Shown here: positions 44,985-61,489 of the stretch, piece by piece
How the letters are laid out: each line of letters starts with the position of its first letter
Numbering within the stretch: the first letter of the stretch is position 1
DNA from: Sphingobacterium sp. SRCM116780
GTDB lineage: Bacteria; Bacteroidota; Bacteroidia; Sphingobacteriales; Sphingobacteriaceae
DNA: 64,000 nt
Direction of reading: 5' to 3'
NCBI RefSeq assembly: GCF_021442025.1
Contig: NZ_CP090446.1
Location: forward strand, 2,852,001 to 2,916,000
The notes under the pieces: generated by a model
The model's database searches: none
The model's input: the letters and a program-made list of their open reading frames with translations, nothing else
What the model was told of the DNA's origin: nothing
Made by a program: the position numbers and the translations under genes

Positions 44985-46520
44985 TTATTTACTGATAATT
45001 TGTGCTGCTAAATCATCTTTATATTCCGCAATTGATGCATTCAAATCCTGTTTTAACTTCTTAACCAGTTTACTATTCTCATACTGACTATAAATATTGT
45101 TCAATTCCTGAGGATCCTTTTTTAAATCATAGAGTTCCCAAAAATTTTCATTACCATAAAATCGAGCCAACTTATATCTTGTTGTTCGTATGCCAAAATG
45201 TGGCATTACTCGATGTGGTTGTGGATATTCATAATAATGATAATAAATCCGATCTCTCCAAGGGATTGTTTTATTTTCTAAGAGTTTAGCAAAGGAATTA
45301 CCTTGAATTTCTTTTGGACTCTGCACAGCAGCCATATCCAACAACGTAGGTGCCCAATCAATATTAAGTGCCGACTGCTCGATTACTGTTCCTGGTTTAA
45401 TGACTCCTGGATAGCGGATCATAAAAGGAGTTCTCAATGATTCCTCATAGATAAAGCGCTTATCAAACCAACCATGTTCTCCCAAATAAAAACCTTGATC
45501 TGAACCATAAATGACGATTGTATTTTCGGCTAATCCATTAGTATCTAAGAAGTCTAGAATTTTACCGATATTTCTATCCAAAGAATTAGCTGTCGCAAAA
45601 TAATCTCGCATATACCGTTGGTATTTCCATTCTGCCAATGCCTTACCAGAAAGTTTTTTTTCGTTAAACTCTTTACTTATTTTATCACCATAATAAGCTT
45701 TATACGCCGCCCTCTGTTCTTTATCCAGCCTGCTATAAATCCAATCCGTATCGTAGTCAACATTTATTTTCAAATCAAAACCTAATTTCATCGTCTCCGC
45801 AATTGACATATCTTGGTGACCTGCCGCTTTTCGCTTATCATAAGTATCATAAAAAGATGCTGGTATGGGGAAATTAACATCATCATATGACCCCAAGTCC
45901 TCTATAGCAGGTAACCACTCACGATGTGTAGCCTTTTCTCCTATTACTAAGAAAAAAGGTTTTGCATGATCTCTATTTTTTATCCAATTCTCTGAAAGAT
46001 CTGTGATAATATCCGTTACATAGCCTTTATAACTAACCGTATCGTTTTGTTGTGTAATAAAGTTTGGATTAAAATAATAACCTTGATCCGGAAGAATGTT
46101 CCAATAGCTAAAAGCATCCCGAGGTAATGTTTCCAAGTGCCATTTTCCTATCCAAGCGGTTTGATATCCTGAATCTTCCAAGGTTCGAGAAAAAATAAAT
46201 TGATTGATATCAAACTTTTTGTCATTTGAAATAAATCCATTTACATGACTGTATTTCCCTGTAAGTAAAGTCGCTCGACTAGGCCCACAAATAGAGTTTG
46301 TGACAAAAAAGTTTTTGAACAATGCCCCTTCTTTAGCAATACGATCAATATTGGGTGTTTTTGCCAATTTATTGCCATATACTCCTATTGCTTTATTCGT
46401 ATGATCATCTGATAAAATAAAAATAATATTCGGTTTTTTACTCTTTACTGTTTGAGCGGAACTTGAAAAAGAATTTAATATACATAAGAGTATAAATGAT
46501 ATACATAGATTACATTTCAT
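44985..46520 (-). CDS. Secreted arylsulfatase-type sulfatase (S1 family)
   Basis: Type I sulfatase: NIIFILSDDHTNKAIG (metal-binding Asp pair near residue 33), the modification motif CGPSR (Cys78, converted to formylglycine by a radical SAM maturase), and HREWLPAIEDLG, YGSDQGFYLGEHGWFDKR. An N-terminal signal (MKCNLCISFILLCILNSFSSSA) points to the periplasm or outer membrane; ATG 46520 is chosen over 46541 because the longer form weakens the signal. 511 residues. Probably desulfates host or algal glycans. No anSME-type maturase, SusCD pair or glycosidase lies in the window, so it is isolated from a usual PUL. Confidence 0.88.
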   Translation of the reverse strand: MKCNLCISFILLCILNSFSSSAQTVKSKKPNIIFILSDDHTNKAIGVYGNKLAKTPNIDRIAKEGALFKNFFVTNSICGPSRATLLTGKYSHVNGFISNDKKFDINQFIFSRTLEDSGYQTAWIGKWHLETLPRDAFSYWNILPDQGYYFNPNFITQQNDTVSYKGYVTDIITDLSENWIKNRDHAKPFFLVIGEKATHREWLPAIEDLGSYDDVNFPIPASFYDTYDKRKAAGHQDMSIAETMKLGFDLKINVDYDTDWIYSRLDKEQRAAYKAYYGDKISKEFNEKKLSGKALAEWKYQRYMRDYFATANSLDRNIGKILDFLDTNGLAENTIVIYGSDQGFYLGEHGWFDKRFIYEESLRTPFMIRYPGVIKPGTVIEQSALNIDWAPTLLDMAAVQSPKEIQGNSFAKLLENKTIPWRDRIYYHYYEYPQPHRVMPHFGIRTTRYKLARFYGNENFWELYDLKKDPQELNNIYSQYENSKLVKKLKQDLNASIAEYKDDLAAQIISK

Positions 46521-46830
46521 CGTCTTGGATATTATTATCATGATTTAAATATAAAGATTATCCTGCAAAATAAAAATATGCTACTAGCATCCTATTCCAA
46601 GATATGTTAAATATAAAATAAAGAATGCCTACCCAATCAGTAAAGTTTATATCAAATGATATATTACTTAGATACAGGAATTCTGGCTTCAGAAAAGTAA
46701 TGATATCTCCATTCTTAGGTAAGTAATAAGTATGCTATTTCCAGACTAACGAAGAAAGAAAAACAGGAAAAGAGAGAAGTAATGAGGTATTCTGTCTCTA
46801 AGATTAGGAAAGTAAAAAGTATATAGCACA
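46521..46830. other. Gene-free gap of about 310 bases
   Basis: Separates the sulfatase from the rRNA terminator. AT-rich with repeated TAAGTA/ATATC words and no coding signal; it may carry the sulfatase promoter (weak TAATCTTTA on the minus strand near 46545). Confidence 0.5.
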
Positions 46831-46861
46831 AAAAAGCCTTTGCTTTTCAGCAAAGGCTTCT
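46831..46861 (-). terminator. Terminator of the rRNA operon
   Basis: Minus strand GAAGCCTTTGCT, GAAA loop, AGCAAAGGCTT followed by TTTTG, just after 5S. Confidence 0.8.
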
Positions 46862-46871
46862 GTATAAAAAA

Positions 46872-46977
46872 AGGCACCGACCTACTCTCCCACCTGTTAC
46901 GGCAATACCATCGGCTCTGGCGGGCTTGACTGCTCTGTTCGGAATGGGAAGAGGTAGACACCGCCGATATAGGCACC
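46872..46977 (-). rRNA. rrf: 5S ribosomal RNA
   Basis: Begins GGTGCCTATATCGGCGG and contains CCCATTCCGAACAGAGCAG and GGGAGAGTAGGTCGGTGCC; both ends pair (GGTGCC/GGCACC). About 106 bases, as expected for Bacteroidota. Last gene of the operon, about 200 bases after 23S. Confidence 0.93.
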
Positions 46978-46987
46978 TAAAATGTTT

Positions 46988-47142
46988 TTTAGATATTAGA
47001 TTTGAGATGGGAGATTTGAGATAGTATATGGTCGCCCATGTATTTATCTTACGTCTCATATTTGACATCAGATCGGAGGTCAGATCATTCCTTTCGGAAA
47101 ATCTAGGTCTCTCATATCTATCGTCTCATATCTAATCTATAG
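46988..47142. repeat. GAGAT/ATCTC inverted-repeat element in the 23S-5S spacer
   Basis: Shares GAGATGGGAGATTTGAGAT, a TATGGTCGCCCAT core and CTCATATCTATCGTCTCATA with the copy at 50262-50350. The arms pair (GAGATTTGAGAT versus ATCTC-rich sequence), so each copy can fold as a hairpin. Confidence 0.6.
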
Positions 47143-47143
47143 A

Positions 47144-47179
47144 CAATTGAAAGAAAAAATCAAAGAGGAAGACAACAGT
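47144..47179 (-). other. 3' half of the 23S processing stem
   Basis: Complementary to 50204-50242 upstream of 23S: ACTGTTGTCTTC plus a run CTTTCAAT on the other arm. The two flanks bracket 23S as an RNase III substrate does. Confidence 0.55.
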
Positions 47180-47184
47180 GTATG

Positions 47185-50075
<2,891 letters not shown>

Positions 50076-50203
50076 CTTCACCTCATAGCCCTTTTGCTAC
50101 TATGGGTTGCTTTTGATATATAACCATGGTGCTACGCATCGATCCGTTCGGCTTTTGACCGAGGGTCTTCTCAATACATCAAGCACACCACAGTATGGTC
50201 TCT

Positions 50204-50242
50204 ACTGTTGTCTTCTCTTGTAATTTTTTTTCTTTCAATATG
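50204..50242 (-). other. 5' half of the 23S processing stem
   Basis: Pairs with 47144-47179 across 23S. On the plus strand the segment is ACTGTTGTCTTCTCTTG followed by a T-run and CTTTCAAT. Confidence 0.55.
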
Positions 50243-50261
50243 TCAAAGAACTCTTCTTCTA

Positions 50262-50350
50262 GATGTGAGATCAGAGATGGGAGATTTGAGATCTGGTATG
50301 GTTGCCCATAAGTGTCTCTTGTCTCATATCTATCGTCTCATATCCAGAGA
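50262..50350. repeat. GAGAT/ATCTC element in the tRNA-Ala/23S spacer
   Basis: Second copy of the spacer element: GAGATGGGAGATTTGAGAT ... TATGGTTGCCCAT ... GTCTCATATCTATCGTCTCA. The third, weaker copy lies between the tRNAs at about 50435-50510. Confidence 0.6.
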
Positions 50351-50352
50351 TG

Positions 50353-50426
50353 TGGAGAATATCGGAGTCGAACCGATGACCCCCTGCGTGCAAGGCAGGT
50401 GCTCTAGCCAGCTGAGCTAATTCCCC
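50353..50426 (-). tRNA. tRNA-Ala (TGC)
   Basis: GGGGAATTAGCTCAGCTGG..., anticodon loop CTTGCAC in a CCTGC/GCAGG stem (TGC anticodon), T-arm GGTTCGACTCC, and acceptor stem GGGGAAT/ATTCTCC with one G-U. CCA is not encoded (reads ACA). Confidence 0.95.
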
Positions 50427-50434
50427 TTTGTGTA

Positions 50435-50510
50435 GACAGCAGAGTTCAGAGCCGAGATCCGAGACTATTTACTCTGTCTCTTGTCTCTTATCTTTCATCT
50501 CTGATCTTAG
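50435..50510. repeat. Degenerate third copy of the spacer element
   Basis: GAGTTCAGAGCCGAGATCC, GAGAC, then CTCTGTCTCTTGTCTCTTA between tRNA-Ala and tRNA-Ile; can fold as a hairpin. Confidence 0.4.
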
Positions 50511-50511
50511 A

Positions 50512-50588
50512 TGGTAGTCCCGAGCAGATTTGAACTGCTGACCCCTACATTATCAGTGTAGTGCTCTAACCAACTGAGCTACGGGACT
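50512..50588 (-). tRNA. tRNA-Ile (GAT)
   Basis: AGTCCCGTAGCTCAGTTGG, anticodon loop CTGATAA in CTACA/TGTAG (GAT), T-arm AGTTCAAATCTGCT, acceptor AGTCCCG/CGGGACT. A CCA end is encoded. Confidence 0.95.
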
Positions 50589-50715
50589 AGCTTATCATTC
50601 TTCATCTCTCAATGGACCATCCTAAAGGGACGGGCACATTTCTTCAAATGTTCATCTTTGTTTTCTTAATATTAACCATGTGTATACGTAACGAGCTTCA
50701 ATTCCGAATGCTCTA

Positions 50716-52245
<1,530 letters not shown>

Positions 52246-52360
52246 TAAAATGAAGGGTAAGATCAAGACTATTTATAATAAATAGAATTGTCTTGTATTT
52301 TTATTTCTAATTCTAAAATTGACAGGTTGAGTTTTTAACTTTCGCTGTTTCTCAACACTA

Positions 52361-52370
52361 CTCGTTACGT
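52361..52370 (-). other. Possible 16S leader arm of the processing stem
   Basis: CTCGTTACGT is complementary to ACGTAACGAG at 50686-50695 beyond the 16S 3' end, with further imperfect pairing outside it. This fits an RNase III stem around 16S. Confidence 0.4.
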
Positions 52371-52488
52371 TACATGATTATATTTTTAAAGAACTTGCTT
52401 CGCATCCGCTTCACGCTTCTGCTTTTATATCTTCGGCATTGCGCCCCGATCTTCTCTTGTTTTATTCCCTTCGTCTCCGTTGGGACTG

Positions 52489-52520
52489 CAAAGGTAGAAA
52501 TCTTTTCCGAAATTCCAAAA
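52489..52520 (-). promoter_or_regulatory. rRNA promoter P2
   Basis: Minus strand TTTTGG, 18-base spacer, TACCTTTG (-7 element 52496-52489). Good match to the Bacteroidota TTTG/TAnnTTTG consensus, about 245 bases upstream of 16S. Confidence 0.65.
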
Positions 52521-52639
52521 TAAATCTGAATTTATTTTTTATCGCTTCTCCTCAGATTTCTGCGTTCAAATCACTTTAAACCCTCCTTTTTTCAAGGCCG
52601 TTCCTCTCGGAACAACCCTTCCTCCCTTGCGGAGTGGTG

Positions 52640-52670
52640 CAAAGATAACAACTTCTTAGGCGCAATTCCT
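52640..52670 (-). promoter_or_regulatory. rRNA promoter P1
   Basis: Minus strand TATCTTTG at 52647-52640 with AATTG upstream (spacing about 15-18). Tandem to P2. Confidence 0.55.
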
Positions 52671-52699
52671 AACCTTTTCTGACTTATTTCTTAATATTA

Positions 52700-53150
52700 A
52701 CCTTAACTGGCTGTAACATTGAACGATTAATTTGTAAATAAACGTGGATCAAAGTGCAAAAAAAGATGATTTTTCGCTTCTGTGGGATTATTGCATAATA
52801 AAAATAGTTCAACATAATCTTACTCTTCTTCCAATACATTTGTTGTTATATATCGACTGAAAACATTAATTTTTGTACAAAAAAGCTGTAGCCTTGAAAT
52901 GAGCTTAAAAACCAACACGATAATCTTGTGAAATAAATTCTTCTTGAAAACTTATAATGGCATACTTGATATCAATTCTTTTAACACTGTAGAGATACCC
53001 CAAGTCGGCGATTGTTAGTATCACGCCAGTCTCCCCTACTTCTACTATAGAAATATAAAGAGAAAAGATATCTTACAAATATCTATCTATCGATATATTT
53101 CGACCAATAGAAAAATAATCCTCTAATCAGAATTTAAGATCAACAAAACA
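52700..53150. other. Gene-free gap between rrn and rpoC
   Basis: About 450 bases without a convincing gene, RNA or strong repeat. It probably holds only the upstream part of the rRNA promoter region. Confidence 0.5.
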
Positions 53151-53161
53151 CCTAAAAAACA

Positions 53162-53206
53162 AGAAAGGGTTGCAGATAAAATCTACAACCCTTTCTTTTA
53201 TTATTG
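53162..53206 (-). terminator. Terminator after rpoC
   Basis: Minus strand AAAGAAAGGGTTGTAGAT, TTTA loop, ATCTGCAACCCTTTCTT then GTTTTTT. Confidence 0.85.
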
Positions 53207-53213
53207 AAAATTA

Positions 53214-56200
53214 TTAATCCTCTTCTTTAGAAGCTAATAATTGATCGTATTCTTCACGAGAACCTACGATGATATTACCATATTGACGAAGACCTGTACC
53301 TGAAGGAATTAAGTGACCTACAATTACGTTTTCTTTCAATCCTAATAGATTATCACGTTTACCTGCGATAGCTGCCTCATTCAAGACTTTTGTAGTCTCT
53401 TGGAAGGACGCTGCAGAGATAAATGATTTCGTACCTAACGAAGCTCTTGTGATACCTTGCAATAATGGACTTGATGTCGCAGGAATTGCATCACGCACTT
53501 CTACTAGTTTTAAATCACGACGTCTCAAGCTTGAATTTTCTTCACGTAATTTACGTAATGAAACAATTTGTCCTGGACGTAGATCATTTGAATCACCAGC
53601 TTCAACAACAACTTTTTTGTCGTAAAGTGAATCATTTTCTTCCATGAAATCCCATTTGTTCACGGCTTCTTTTTCTAAGAAACGTGTATCTCCTGGATCT
53701 TCAATATTCACTTTTTGCATCATTTGGTGAACAATTGTTTCAAAGTGTTTATCATTGATTTTTACACCTTGAAGACGGTAAACCTCTTGAATACCATTTA
53801 CAATATAATGTTGTACCGCTGAAGGACCTTTGATAGATAAGATATCTGCTGGAGAGATCGAACCATCTGATAAAGGCATACCCGCTTTGATAAAGTCATT
53901 ATCCTGTACTAAGATATGTTTAGAAAGTGGAACTAAGTATTTTTTAATTTGGCCATCACGAGACTCGATAGAGATCTCACGGTTACCACGTTTAACACCA
54001 CCTAATGTTACCACACCATCAATCTCAGTCACAACTGCTGGATTAGAAGGGTTACGTGCTTCGAACAATTCTGTTACACGAGGAAGACCCCCTGTAATAT
54101 CTCGTGTTTTACCTGTAGAACGAGGGATCTTCACTAAGATACCACCCTCTTTTACAGCAACACCATCCGCTACAGAAACGTGAGCTCCTACTGGAATGTT
54201 GTATGTACGAATAACTTCACCTTTTTTATCTAAAATTTTGATAGCAGGGTTTTTCGTTTTATCACGCGTTTCAATAATTACTTTCTCTTTGTGACCAGTT
54301 TGTTCATCTGATTCTTCGCGGAAGGTTACCCCTTCAACAATGGCATCAAATTCTACTTTACCAGCAAACTCAGAGATAATAACCGCATTGTATGGATCCC
54401 ATGCAACTAATTTATCACCTTTTAAAACTTTGCTACCTTCTTCAACAAATAATTGAGAACCGTAAGGGATATTTTGTTGGAATACAACTTTACCTGTTGC
54501 GTCCAAAATTTTGATCTCCCCTGAACGACCCAATACGACTTGATGTGTACCATCTTCACCTTCTTGCGATACTGTACGTACATTTTCGAATTCGACTGTA
54601 CCTTCGTATTTAGAAGAAATTTGAGACTCAGCAGCAATGTTAGATGCCGTACCACCGACGTGGAACGTACGAAGTGTCAACTGTGTACCCGGCTCACCAA
54701 TTGATTGCGCTGCGATAACTCCGACAGCCTCTCCCAACTGAACACGTTTACCAGAAGCCAAGTTACGACCATAACAACAAGCACATACACCACGTTTCGC
54801 TTCACATGTTAATACCGTACGAATTTCAACACCCTCAATACCAGAGCTTTCGATACGTTCTGCAATATCTTCCTCAATATCTTCATTTGCAGAAACGATT
54901 AACTCTCCAGATTCAGGATCATACACATTGTATAACGACACACGACCTAAAATACGATCGTATAATGGTTCAACAACATCATCATTATCTTTTAATGCTG
55001 TCGTATAAATACCTCTTAAACCTCCACAATCTTGATCAATAACGATCATATCTTGTGCCACGTCATGTAAACGACGAGTTAAGTAACCCGCATCCGCCGT
55101 TTTCAAAGCTGTATCGGCAAGACCTTTACGCGCACCGTGGGTAGAGATAAAGTATTCTAATACGGAAAGACCCTCTTTAAAGTTAGATAAAATCGGGTTT
55201 TCAATAATTTCACCACCAGCTGAACCAGATTTCTGAGGTTTAGCCATCAAACCACGCATACCACACAACTGACGAATTTGCTCTTTCGAACCACGTGCAC
55301 CAGAATCAAGCATCATGTATACCGAGTTGAATCCTTGGTTGTCATTCGATAAGATATCCATTACGTGTGATGTCAACTTATTGTTGATACGTGTCCAAAT
55401 ATCAATGATTTGATTATAACGTTCGTTGTTTGTAATGAAACCCATATTATAGTTATTCATTACGTCTTCAACTTCGTTTGTTGCTTGTTGAATTAAATCA
55501 GCCTTCGCATCAGGAATGTTCAAATCTTGTAAGTTGAACGACAAACCACCTTTAAAGGCTGTTTGGAAACCTAATTCTTTCATGTCATCTAAGAACTGTG
55601 CAGCACGAGCCATACCCGTAGTTTTCACAATTTCTCCAATGATATTACGTAAAGATTTTTTCGTCAATAATTCGTTAATGAATCCCACCTCATGAGGCAC
55701 AACCTGGTTGAATATAACACGTCCAACTGTTGTATCTAATAACGTATCAACGATATTACCTTCTTTTGTTCTGATTTTTGTTTTTACTTTAATGAAGGCA
55801 TGCAAATCAATCTTCTTCTCATTCAAAGCGATAATCACCTCTTCTGCAGAGTAGAAAGTCATTCCTTCCCCATTAACAATTTTCTCTTCTGTACTTTTGC
55901 GGCCTTTAGTAATATAATAAAGACCCAAAACCATATCCTGAGAAGGTACAGTTACAGGAGAACCATTTGCAGGGTTCAAGATATTGTGAGCAGCCAACAT
56001 TAAAACTTGTGCTTCCAAAACTGCAGCATTACCTAAAGGTAAGTGGACTGCCATCTGGTCACCATCAAAATCGGCGTTGAATGCTGTACACACTAATGGG
56101 TGTAATTGAATCGCTTTACCTTCTACTAAAGTAGGTTGGAACGCTTGAATACCCAATCTGTGTAATGTAGGTGCACGGTTTAATAATACCGGGTGACCTT

Positions 56201-57491
56201 TCAACACATTTTCTAAAATATCCCAAACAACTGGATCTTTACGATCGACAATTTTCTTAGCTGATTTTACAGTTTTCACAATACCACGCTCGATCATCTT
56301 ACGGATGATAAACGGTTTGTAAAGTTCTGCTGCCATATCTTTAGGCAAACCACACTCATGTAATTTCAAGTGAGGTCCAACGACGATTACCGAACGAGCC
56401 GAATAATCCACACGCTTACCTAATAAATTTTGACGGAAACGACCTTGTTTACCTTTTAAGATATCAGATAACGATTTCAACGCACGGTTACCTTCAGTTT
56501 TCACTGCGTTAACTTTACGTGAGTTATCGAATAATGAATCTACGGCTTCTTGTAACATACGTTTTTCATTACGTAAGATTACTTCTGGAGCTTTGATTTC
56601 GATTAGACGTTTCAAACGGTTATTACGGATAATAACACGACGATATAAATCATTTAAATCTGAAGTCGCAAAACGACCACCATCTAAAGGAACTAAAGGA
56701 CGTAATTCTGGTGGAATAATAGGAACGATTTTAACAATCATCCATTCTGGACGATTTTCAATACGATCTCTAGAACCACGGAATGCTTCTACAACATGAA
56801 GACGTTTTAATGCCTCATTTTTACGTTGTTGAGAAGTCTCATTAGCAGCTTGGTGACGTAAATCATAAGATAATTTATCTAAATCAATACGTTTCAACAA
56901 TTCTTCTAACGCCTCAGCACCCATTTTAGCAACGAATTTTTGAGGATCGTTATCGTCTAAATATTGGTTTTCTTTAGGTAAAGTATCCAAAATATCTAAA
57001 TATTCTTCTTCAGTCAAGAAGTCCATATAGTTGATACCATCATCCTCTTTAATACCAGCCTGAATAACTACATATCTTTCGTAGTAGATAATCATGTCTA
57101 ATTTTTTAGTAGGAAGACCTAATAAATAACCAATTTTATTTGGAAGAGAACGGAAGTACCAGATATGAGCAACAGGAACAACCAATGAAATGTGTCCCAT
57201 ACGCTCACGACGTACTTTTTTCTCCGTAACTTCAACACCACAACGGTCACATACGATACCTTTATAACGGATACGTTTGTATTTACCACAGTGACACTCA
57301 TAATCCTTTACAGGACCAAAGATACGTTCACAGAATAAACCATCACGTTCTGGTTTGTAGGTACGATAGTTAATCGTTTCCGGTTTTACAACTTCACCAC
57401 TTGAACGCTCTAAGATTGTTTCTGGAGACGCCAAGCTTACAGTAATTGATGTAAAGTTGCTTTTAATTTTATTATCTTTTTTGTAAGACAT
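53214..57491 (-). CDS. rpoC: RNA polymerase beta' subunit
   Basis: Catalytic-site Mg loop [15 protein letters not shown] is near residue 475. The first zinc site is [19 protein letters not shown] and the second [13 protein letters not shown]. The N-terminal coiled-coil/clamp begins [19 protein letters not shown] and the bridge-helix and trigger-loop regions are in place. 1425 residues, the usual Bacteroidota length. Ends [12 protein letters not shown]. Lies 74 bases after rpoB with an intervening perfect hairpin (57522-57552). Confidence 0.96.
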   Translation of the reverse strand: MSYKKDNKIKSNFTSITVSLASPETILERSSGEVVKPETINYRTYKPERDGLFCERIFGPVKDYECHCGKYKRIRYKGIVCDRCGVEVTEKKVRRERMGHISLVVPVAHIWYFRSLPNKIGYLLGLPTKKLDMIIYYERYVVIQAGIKEDDGINYMDFLTEEEYLDILDTLPKENQYLDDNDPQKFVAKMGAEALEELLKRIDLDKLSYDLRHQAANETSQQRKNEALKRLHVVEAFRGSRDRIENRPEWMIVKIVPIIPPELRPLVPLDGGRFATSDLNDLYRRVIIRNNRLKRLIEIKAPEVILRNEKRMLQEAVDSLFDNSRKVNAVKTEGNRALKSLSDILKGKQGRFRQNLLGKRVDYSARSVIVVGPHLKLHECGLPKDMAAELYKPFIIRKMIERGIVKTVKSAKKIVDRKDPVVWDILENVLKGHPVLLNRAPTLHRLGIQAFQPTLVEGKAIQLHPLVCTAFNADFDGDQMAVHLPLGNAAVLEAQVLMLAAHNILNPANGSPVTVPSQDMVLGLYYITKGRKSTEEKIVNGEGMTFYSAEEVIIALNEKKIDLHAFIKVKTKIRTKEGNIVDTLLDTTVGRVIFNQVVPHEVGFINELLTKKSLRNIIGEIVKTTGMARAAQFLDDMKELGFQTAFKGGLSFNLQDLNIPDAKADLIQQATNEVEDVMNNYNMGFITNNERYNQIIDIWTRINNKLTSHVMDILSNDNQGFNSVYMMLDSGARGSKEQIRQLCGMRGLMAKPQKSGSAGGEIIENPILSNFKEGLSVLEYFISTHGARKGLADTALKTADAGYLTRRLHDVAQDMIVIDQDCGGLRGIYTTALKDNDDVVEPLYDRILGRVSLYNVYDPESGELIVSANEDIEEDIAERIESSGIEGVEIRTVLTCEAKRGVCACCYGRNLASGKRVQLGEAVGVIAAQSIGEPGTQLTLRTFHVGGTASNIAAESQISSKYEGTVEFENVRTVSQEGEDGTHQVVLGRSGEIKILDATGKVVFQQNIPYGSQLFVEEGSKVLKGDKLVAWDPYNAVIISEFAGKVEFDAIVEGVTFREESDEQTGHKEKVIIETRDKTKNPAIKILDKKGEVIRTYNIPVGAHVSVADGVAVKEGGILVKIPRSTGKTRDITGGLPRVTELFEARNPSNPAVVTEIDGVVTLGGVKRGNREISIESRDGQIKKYLVPLSKHILVQDNDFIKAGMPLSDGSISPADILSIKGPSAVQHYIVNGIQEVYRLQGVKINDKHFETIVHQMMQKVNIEDPGDTRFLEKEAVNKWDFMEENDSLYDKKVVVEAGDSNDLRPGQIVSLRKLREENSSLRRRDLKLVEVRDAIPATSSPLLQGITRASLGTKSFISAASFQETTKVLNEAAIAGKRDNLLGLKENVIVGHLIPSGTGLRQYGNIIVGSREEYDQLLASKEED

Positions 57492-57521
57492 ACTTATTCA
57501 AAAGTTAAAGCTTTATGAAGA

Positions 57522-57552
57522 AGTTTCAGTGATCATAGTGATCACTGAAACT
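57522..57552 (-). promoter_or_regulatory. Intercistronic hairpin between rpoB and rpoC
   Basis: Perfect 13-bp stem AGTTTCAGTGATC ... GATCACTGAAACT with a five-base loop, no T-tail. Possibly a processing site, stability element or operator for a dimeric repressor. Confidence 0.7.
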
Positions 57553-57565
57553 CTATTTTGCTTAA

Positions 57566-60500
57566 TTAATCCAATGTGATATCTAAACCTAAACCACGTA
57601 ACTCATGTACCAATACGTTGAACGATTCTGGTACAGATGGTGTTGGCAAATTGTTTCCTTTTACGATAGCCTCGTAAGTTTTCGCACGCCCAACAACATC
57701 ATCCGATTTAACAGTTAAGATTTCTTGTAGGATATTAGATGCACCAAATGCCTCTAAAGCCCAAACCTCCATCTCACCAAAACGCTGACCCCCGAATTGA
57801 GCTTTACCACCCAATGGTTGTTGTGTAATCAATGAATATGGTCCGATAGAACGAGCGTGCATTTTATCATCAACCATGTGACCTAATTTTAACATATAGA
57901 TCACCCCAACTGTCGTTGGTTGGTCAAAACGCTCACCTGTTAAACCATTATAAAGGTAAGTTCTACCTGAAGCTGGTAAACCTGCTTTAGCAACCCAATC
58001 TTCTACCTCTTCTTTTTCCGCACCATCAAAAATAGGAGTCGCAAATTTAACACCTAGTTTTTGACCAGCCCAACCTAAAACAGTTTCGTAAATCTGTCCT
58101 AAGTTCATACGAGAAGGTACACCTAATGGATTTAACACGATATCTACTGGTGTTCCGTCGTCTAAGAAAGGCATATCTTCATCACGTACAATACGTGCAA
58201 CAATACCTTTATTACCGTGACGACCTGCCATCTTATCCCCTACTTTCAATTTACGTTTTTTAGCAACGTAAACTTTAGCCATTTGAACAATACCTGATGG
58301 TAATTCATCACCGACAGAAACTGCGAACTTATCACGTTTGAAAGCACCTAACTCTTCATTTAACTTGATGTTATAGAAGTGTAAAGAAGCTTTAATCATT
58401 TCATTCTTATCTTCATCTGTTGTCCAACCTGTTGGGTTGATATTATTGTAGTCTAATTCAGCTAAGATTTTTTGTGTAAACTTAGATCCTTTCGCTACTA
58501 ACAATTCTTTATAAACATTGTAGATACCTTGAGAAGTTTTTCCATTTACGATCGTAAATAATTTCTCTACTAATCGCTCTTTCAAAACTTTAACAGCTCT
58601 TTCGTGTGCTGTCTCTAATTTCTCTAATGTTTTACGTTCAACTTCTTTCGATAATTTTTTAGCACGAGCAAATAACTTCGTATCGATAACAACACCTTTC
58701 AGTGAAGGAGAAGCTTTCAATGAAGCATCTTTCACATCACCAGCTTTGTCACCAAAGATCGCACGTAATAATTTCTCTTCTGGAGAAGGATCAGATTCAC
58801 CTTTAGGTGTAATTTTACCAATCAAGATATCACCACCATTCACTTCAGCACCAATACGGATAATACCGTTTTCGTCCAAGTCTTTAGTTGCTTCTTCCGA
58901 AACATTCGGGATATCTGCCGTTAATTCCTCTTCACCACGTTTTGTATCACGAACTTCCAATTCAAACTCTTCAATATGAAGAGAAGTAAACCAGTCTTCT
59001 TTTGCTACACGCTCAGAAATTACGATCGCATCCTCAAAGTTATATCCTTGCCAAGGCATGAATGCTACTTTCAAGTTACGTCCTAATGCTAATTCACCAT
59101 TTTCAGTTGCATAACCTTCACATAATACTTGTCCTTTTTCAACTCGTTGACCTTTTCTTACGATAGGTTTCAAGTTCATACAAGTATTTTGATTGGTTTT
59201 CTTGAATTTGATCAATCGATATGTTCTGACATCATCATCAAATGACACTAAACGGTCATCATCTGTACGGTCATAACGAATTTTAATTTCATCCGCATCT
59301 ACATATTCAACAATACCATTACCCTCTGCATTAATTAATGTACGAGAATCTTTCGCAACACGGCCTTCTAGACCAGTACCGACGATAGGTGCTTGTGGAC
59401 GTAAAATTGGAACAGCTTGACGCTGCATGTTTGATCCCATCAATGCACGGTTGGCATCATCATGCTCCAAGAAAGGAATTAATGAAGCCGCAATAGATGT
59501 AATCTGGTTAGGAGCAACGTCCATATAATCCAAACGCGTAGGTTCGATTACCGGGAAGTCACCAAAATATCTTGCCTTTACTTTAGCATCGATAAAATTA
59601 CCGCCATCATCATATTTTGCATTTGCTTGACCAATAGTTTTTTCATCCTCGTCCTCTGCAGATAAATAATGAACAGGCTCTTCAACCACTACACGACCAT
59701 CTTGAACACGACGGTATGGAGTTTCAATAAAACCTAAATTATTAATCTTAGCGTGAACAGCTAATGATGAAATCAAACCAATATTTGGTCCTTCAGGAGT
59801 TTCGATTGTACACAAACGACCGTAGTGCGTATAGTGAACGTCACGAACTTCGAAACCTGCACGCTCACGAGAAAGACCACCTGGACCTAAAGCTGAAAGA
59901 CGACGCTTGTGCGTGATTTCTGCTAAAGGATTCGTTTGGTCCATGAACTGTGATAACTGGTTAGTACCAAAGAAAGAATTAATAACCGATGATAACGTAC
60001 GTGCGTTAATTAAATCTGTAGGTGTGAACACCTCATTATCACGAATGTTCATACGCTCACGAATCGTACGTGCCATACGAGAAAGACCTACTCCAAATTG
60101 CGCGTATAATTGCTCACCTACTGTACGTACACGACGATTAGATAAGTGGTCAATATCATCCACCTCAGCTTTAGAGTTGATTAAGTTAATCAAATACTTC
60201 ACGATAGCGATGATATCTTCACGAGTCAATACCTTCGTCTCATCTGGAGTATTTAATTTCAATTTACGGTTAATGCGGTAACGACCTACATCACCCAAAT
60301 CGTAACGTTTATCTGAGAAGAATAAACGATCGATGATACCACGAGCAGTTTCCTCATCAGGTGGTTCAGCGTTACGCAATTGACGATAGATATGTTCTAC
60401 CGCCTCTTTCTCAGAGTTTGACGTATCTTTTTGTAATGTGTTATATATGATTGAATAGTCAGCATTGTTTGATGCATCTTCTTTTGCTAAAATAATAGAT

Positions 60501-61375
60501 TTTACTCCAGCATCGATGATCAAGTCAATGTGATCTTCTTCTAAAACAGTCTCACGTTCAAGGATGATTTCATTACGATCGATGGATACTACTTCACCAG
60601 TATCTTCATCAACGAAATCTTCAATCCATTTTTTCAATACCCTTGCCGCCAAACGACGACCAACATATTTTTTAAGACCAGATTTACTTACTTTAATTTC
60701 GTCAGCAAGATCAAATAATTCTAAGATATCCTTATCTGAATCGTAACCGATAGCACGTAATAAAGTAGTAACTGGGAATTTTTTCTTACGGTCGATATAA
60801 GCATACATGACGTTATTTACGTCAGTTGCAAATTCAATCCAAGATCCTTTAAAAGGAATTACCCTTGCAGAATAAAGTTTAGTACCATTTGTGTGTCTAC
60901 TTTGACCAAAGAAAACGCCTGGTGAACGGTGTAATTGAGATACGATCACACGCTCTGCACCATTAATCACGAAAGTACCTTTCGGTGTCATATATGGGAT
61001 GGTACCCAAGTATACGTCCTGTACAATAGTTTCGAAATCTTCGTGTTCTTCATCATTACAAGATAACTTTAACTTTGCCTTTAAAGGAACGCTATAAGTT
61101 AACCCACGTTCGATACATTCTTGTATATCATAGCGAGGAGGATCAATGAAATAATCCAAAAACTCTAGCACAAAAATGTTTCTTGAATCAGAAATAGGGA
61201 AGTTTTCCGAGAATACCTTGAACAGCCCTTCCTGATGGCGGTTGTCAGAAGTAGTTTCTAGTTGAAAAAACTCCTTGAAAGATTGCAATTGCACATCTAA
61301 GAAATCTGGATATTCCAGAACTTTCCTGCTTGTTGCAAAATTTACTCTTTCTTGTTGAATATTATTGTTTGCCAA
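57566..61375 (-). CDS. rpoB: RNA polymerase beta subunit
   Basis: 1269 residues. Rifampicin pocket: [15 protein letters not shown] and [16 protein letters not shown], with wild-type-like His and Ser positions, so no resistance mutation is evident. Switch/active-site residues appear in [15 protein letters not shown] and [14 protein letters not shown]. The beta-flap and C-terminal clamp ([16 protein letters not shown]) are present. Start [18 protein letters not shown] at 61375; upstream gap of 169 bases after rplL holds a small stem-loop. Confidence 0.96.
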   Translation of the reverse strand: MANNNIQQERVNFATSRKVLEYPDFLDVQLQSFKEFFQLETTSDNRHQEGLFKVFSENFPISDSRNIFVLEFLDYFIDPPRYDIQECIERGLTYSVPLKAKLKLSCNDEEHEDFETIVQDVYLGTIPYMTPKGTFVINGAERVIVSQLHRSPGVFFGQSRHTNGTKLYSARVIPFKGSWIEFATDVNNVMYAYIDRKKKFPVTTLLRAIGYDSDKDILELFDLADEIKVSKSGLKKYVGRRLAARVLKKWIEDFVDEDTGEVVSIDRNEIILERETVLEEDHIDLIIDAGVKSIILAKEDASNNADYSIIYNTLQKDTSNSEKEAVEHIYRQLRNAEPPDEETARGIIDRLFFSDKRYDLGDVGRYRINRKLKLNTPDETKVLTREDIIAIVKYLINLINSKAEVDDIDHLSNRRVRTVGEQLYAQFGVGLSRMARTIRERMNIRDNEVFTPTDLINARTLSSVINSFFGTNQLSQFMDQTNPLAEITHKRRLSALGPGGLSRERAGFEVRDVHYTHYGRLCTIETPEGPNIGLISSLAVHAKINNLGFIETPYRRVQDGRVVVEEPVHYLSAEDEDEKTIGQANAKYDDGGNFIDAKVKARYFGDFPVIEPTRLDYMDVAPNQITSIAASLIPFLEHDDANRALMGSNMQRQAVPILRPQAPIVGTGLEGRVAKDSRTLINAEGNGIVEYVDADEIKIRYDRTDDDRLVSFDDDVRTYRLIKFKKTNQNTCMNLKPIVRKGQRVEKGQVLCEGYATENGELALGRNLKVAFMPWQGYNFEDAIVISERVAKEDWFTSLHIEEFELEVRDTKRGEEELTADIPNVSEEATKDLDENGIIRIGAEVNGGDILIGKITPKGESDPSPEEKLLRAIFGDKAGDVKDASLKASPSLKGVVIDTKLFARAKKLSKEVERKTLEKLETAHERAVKVLKERLVEKLFTIVNGKTSQGIYNVYKELLVAKGSKFTQKILAELDYNNINPTGWTTDEDKNEMIKASLHFYNIKLNEELGAFKRDKFAVSVGDELPSGIVQMAKVYVAKKRKLKVGDKMAGRHGNKGIVARIVRDEDMPFLDDGTPVDIVLNPLGVPSRMNLGQIYETVLGWAGQKLGVKFATPIFDGAEKEEVEDWVAKAGLPASGRTYLYNGLTGERFDQPTTVGVIYMLKLGHMVDDKMHARSIGPYSLITQQPLGGKAQFGGQRFGEMEVWALEAFGASNILQEILTVKSDDVVGRAKTYEAIVKGNNLPTPSVPESFNVLVHELRGLGLDITLD

Positions 61376-61489
61376 GGGAATATGAATTTTAGTTTTAAAA
61401 AAACTGAGCTTAACTATGCTGCTATTACTACATCTCGACTATGTTCAGCATACACATAGACTAGTAGTCAAATATCATAAATAGGAATA

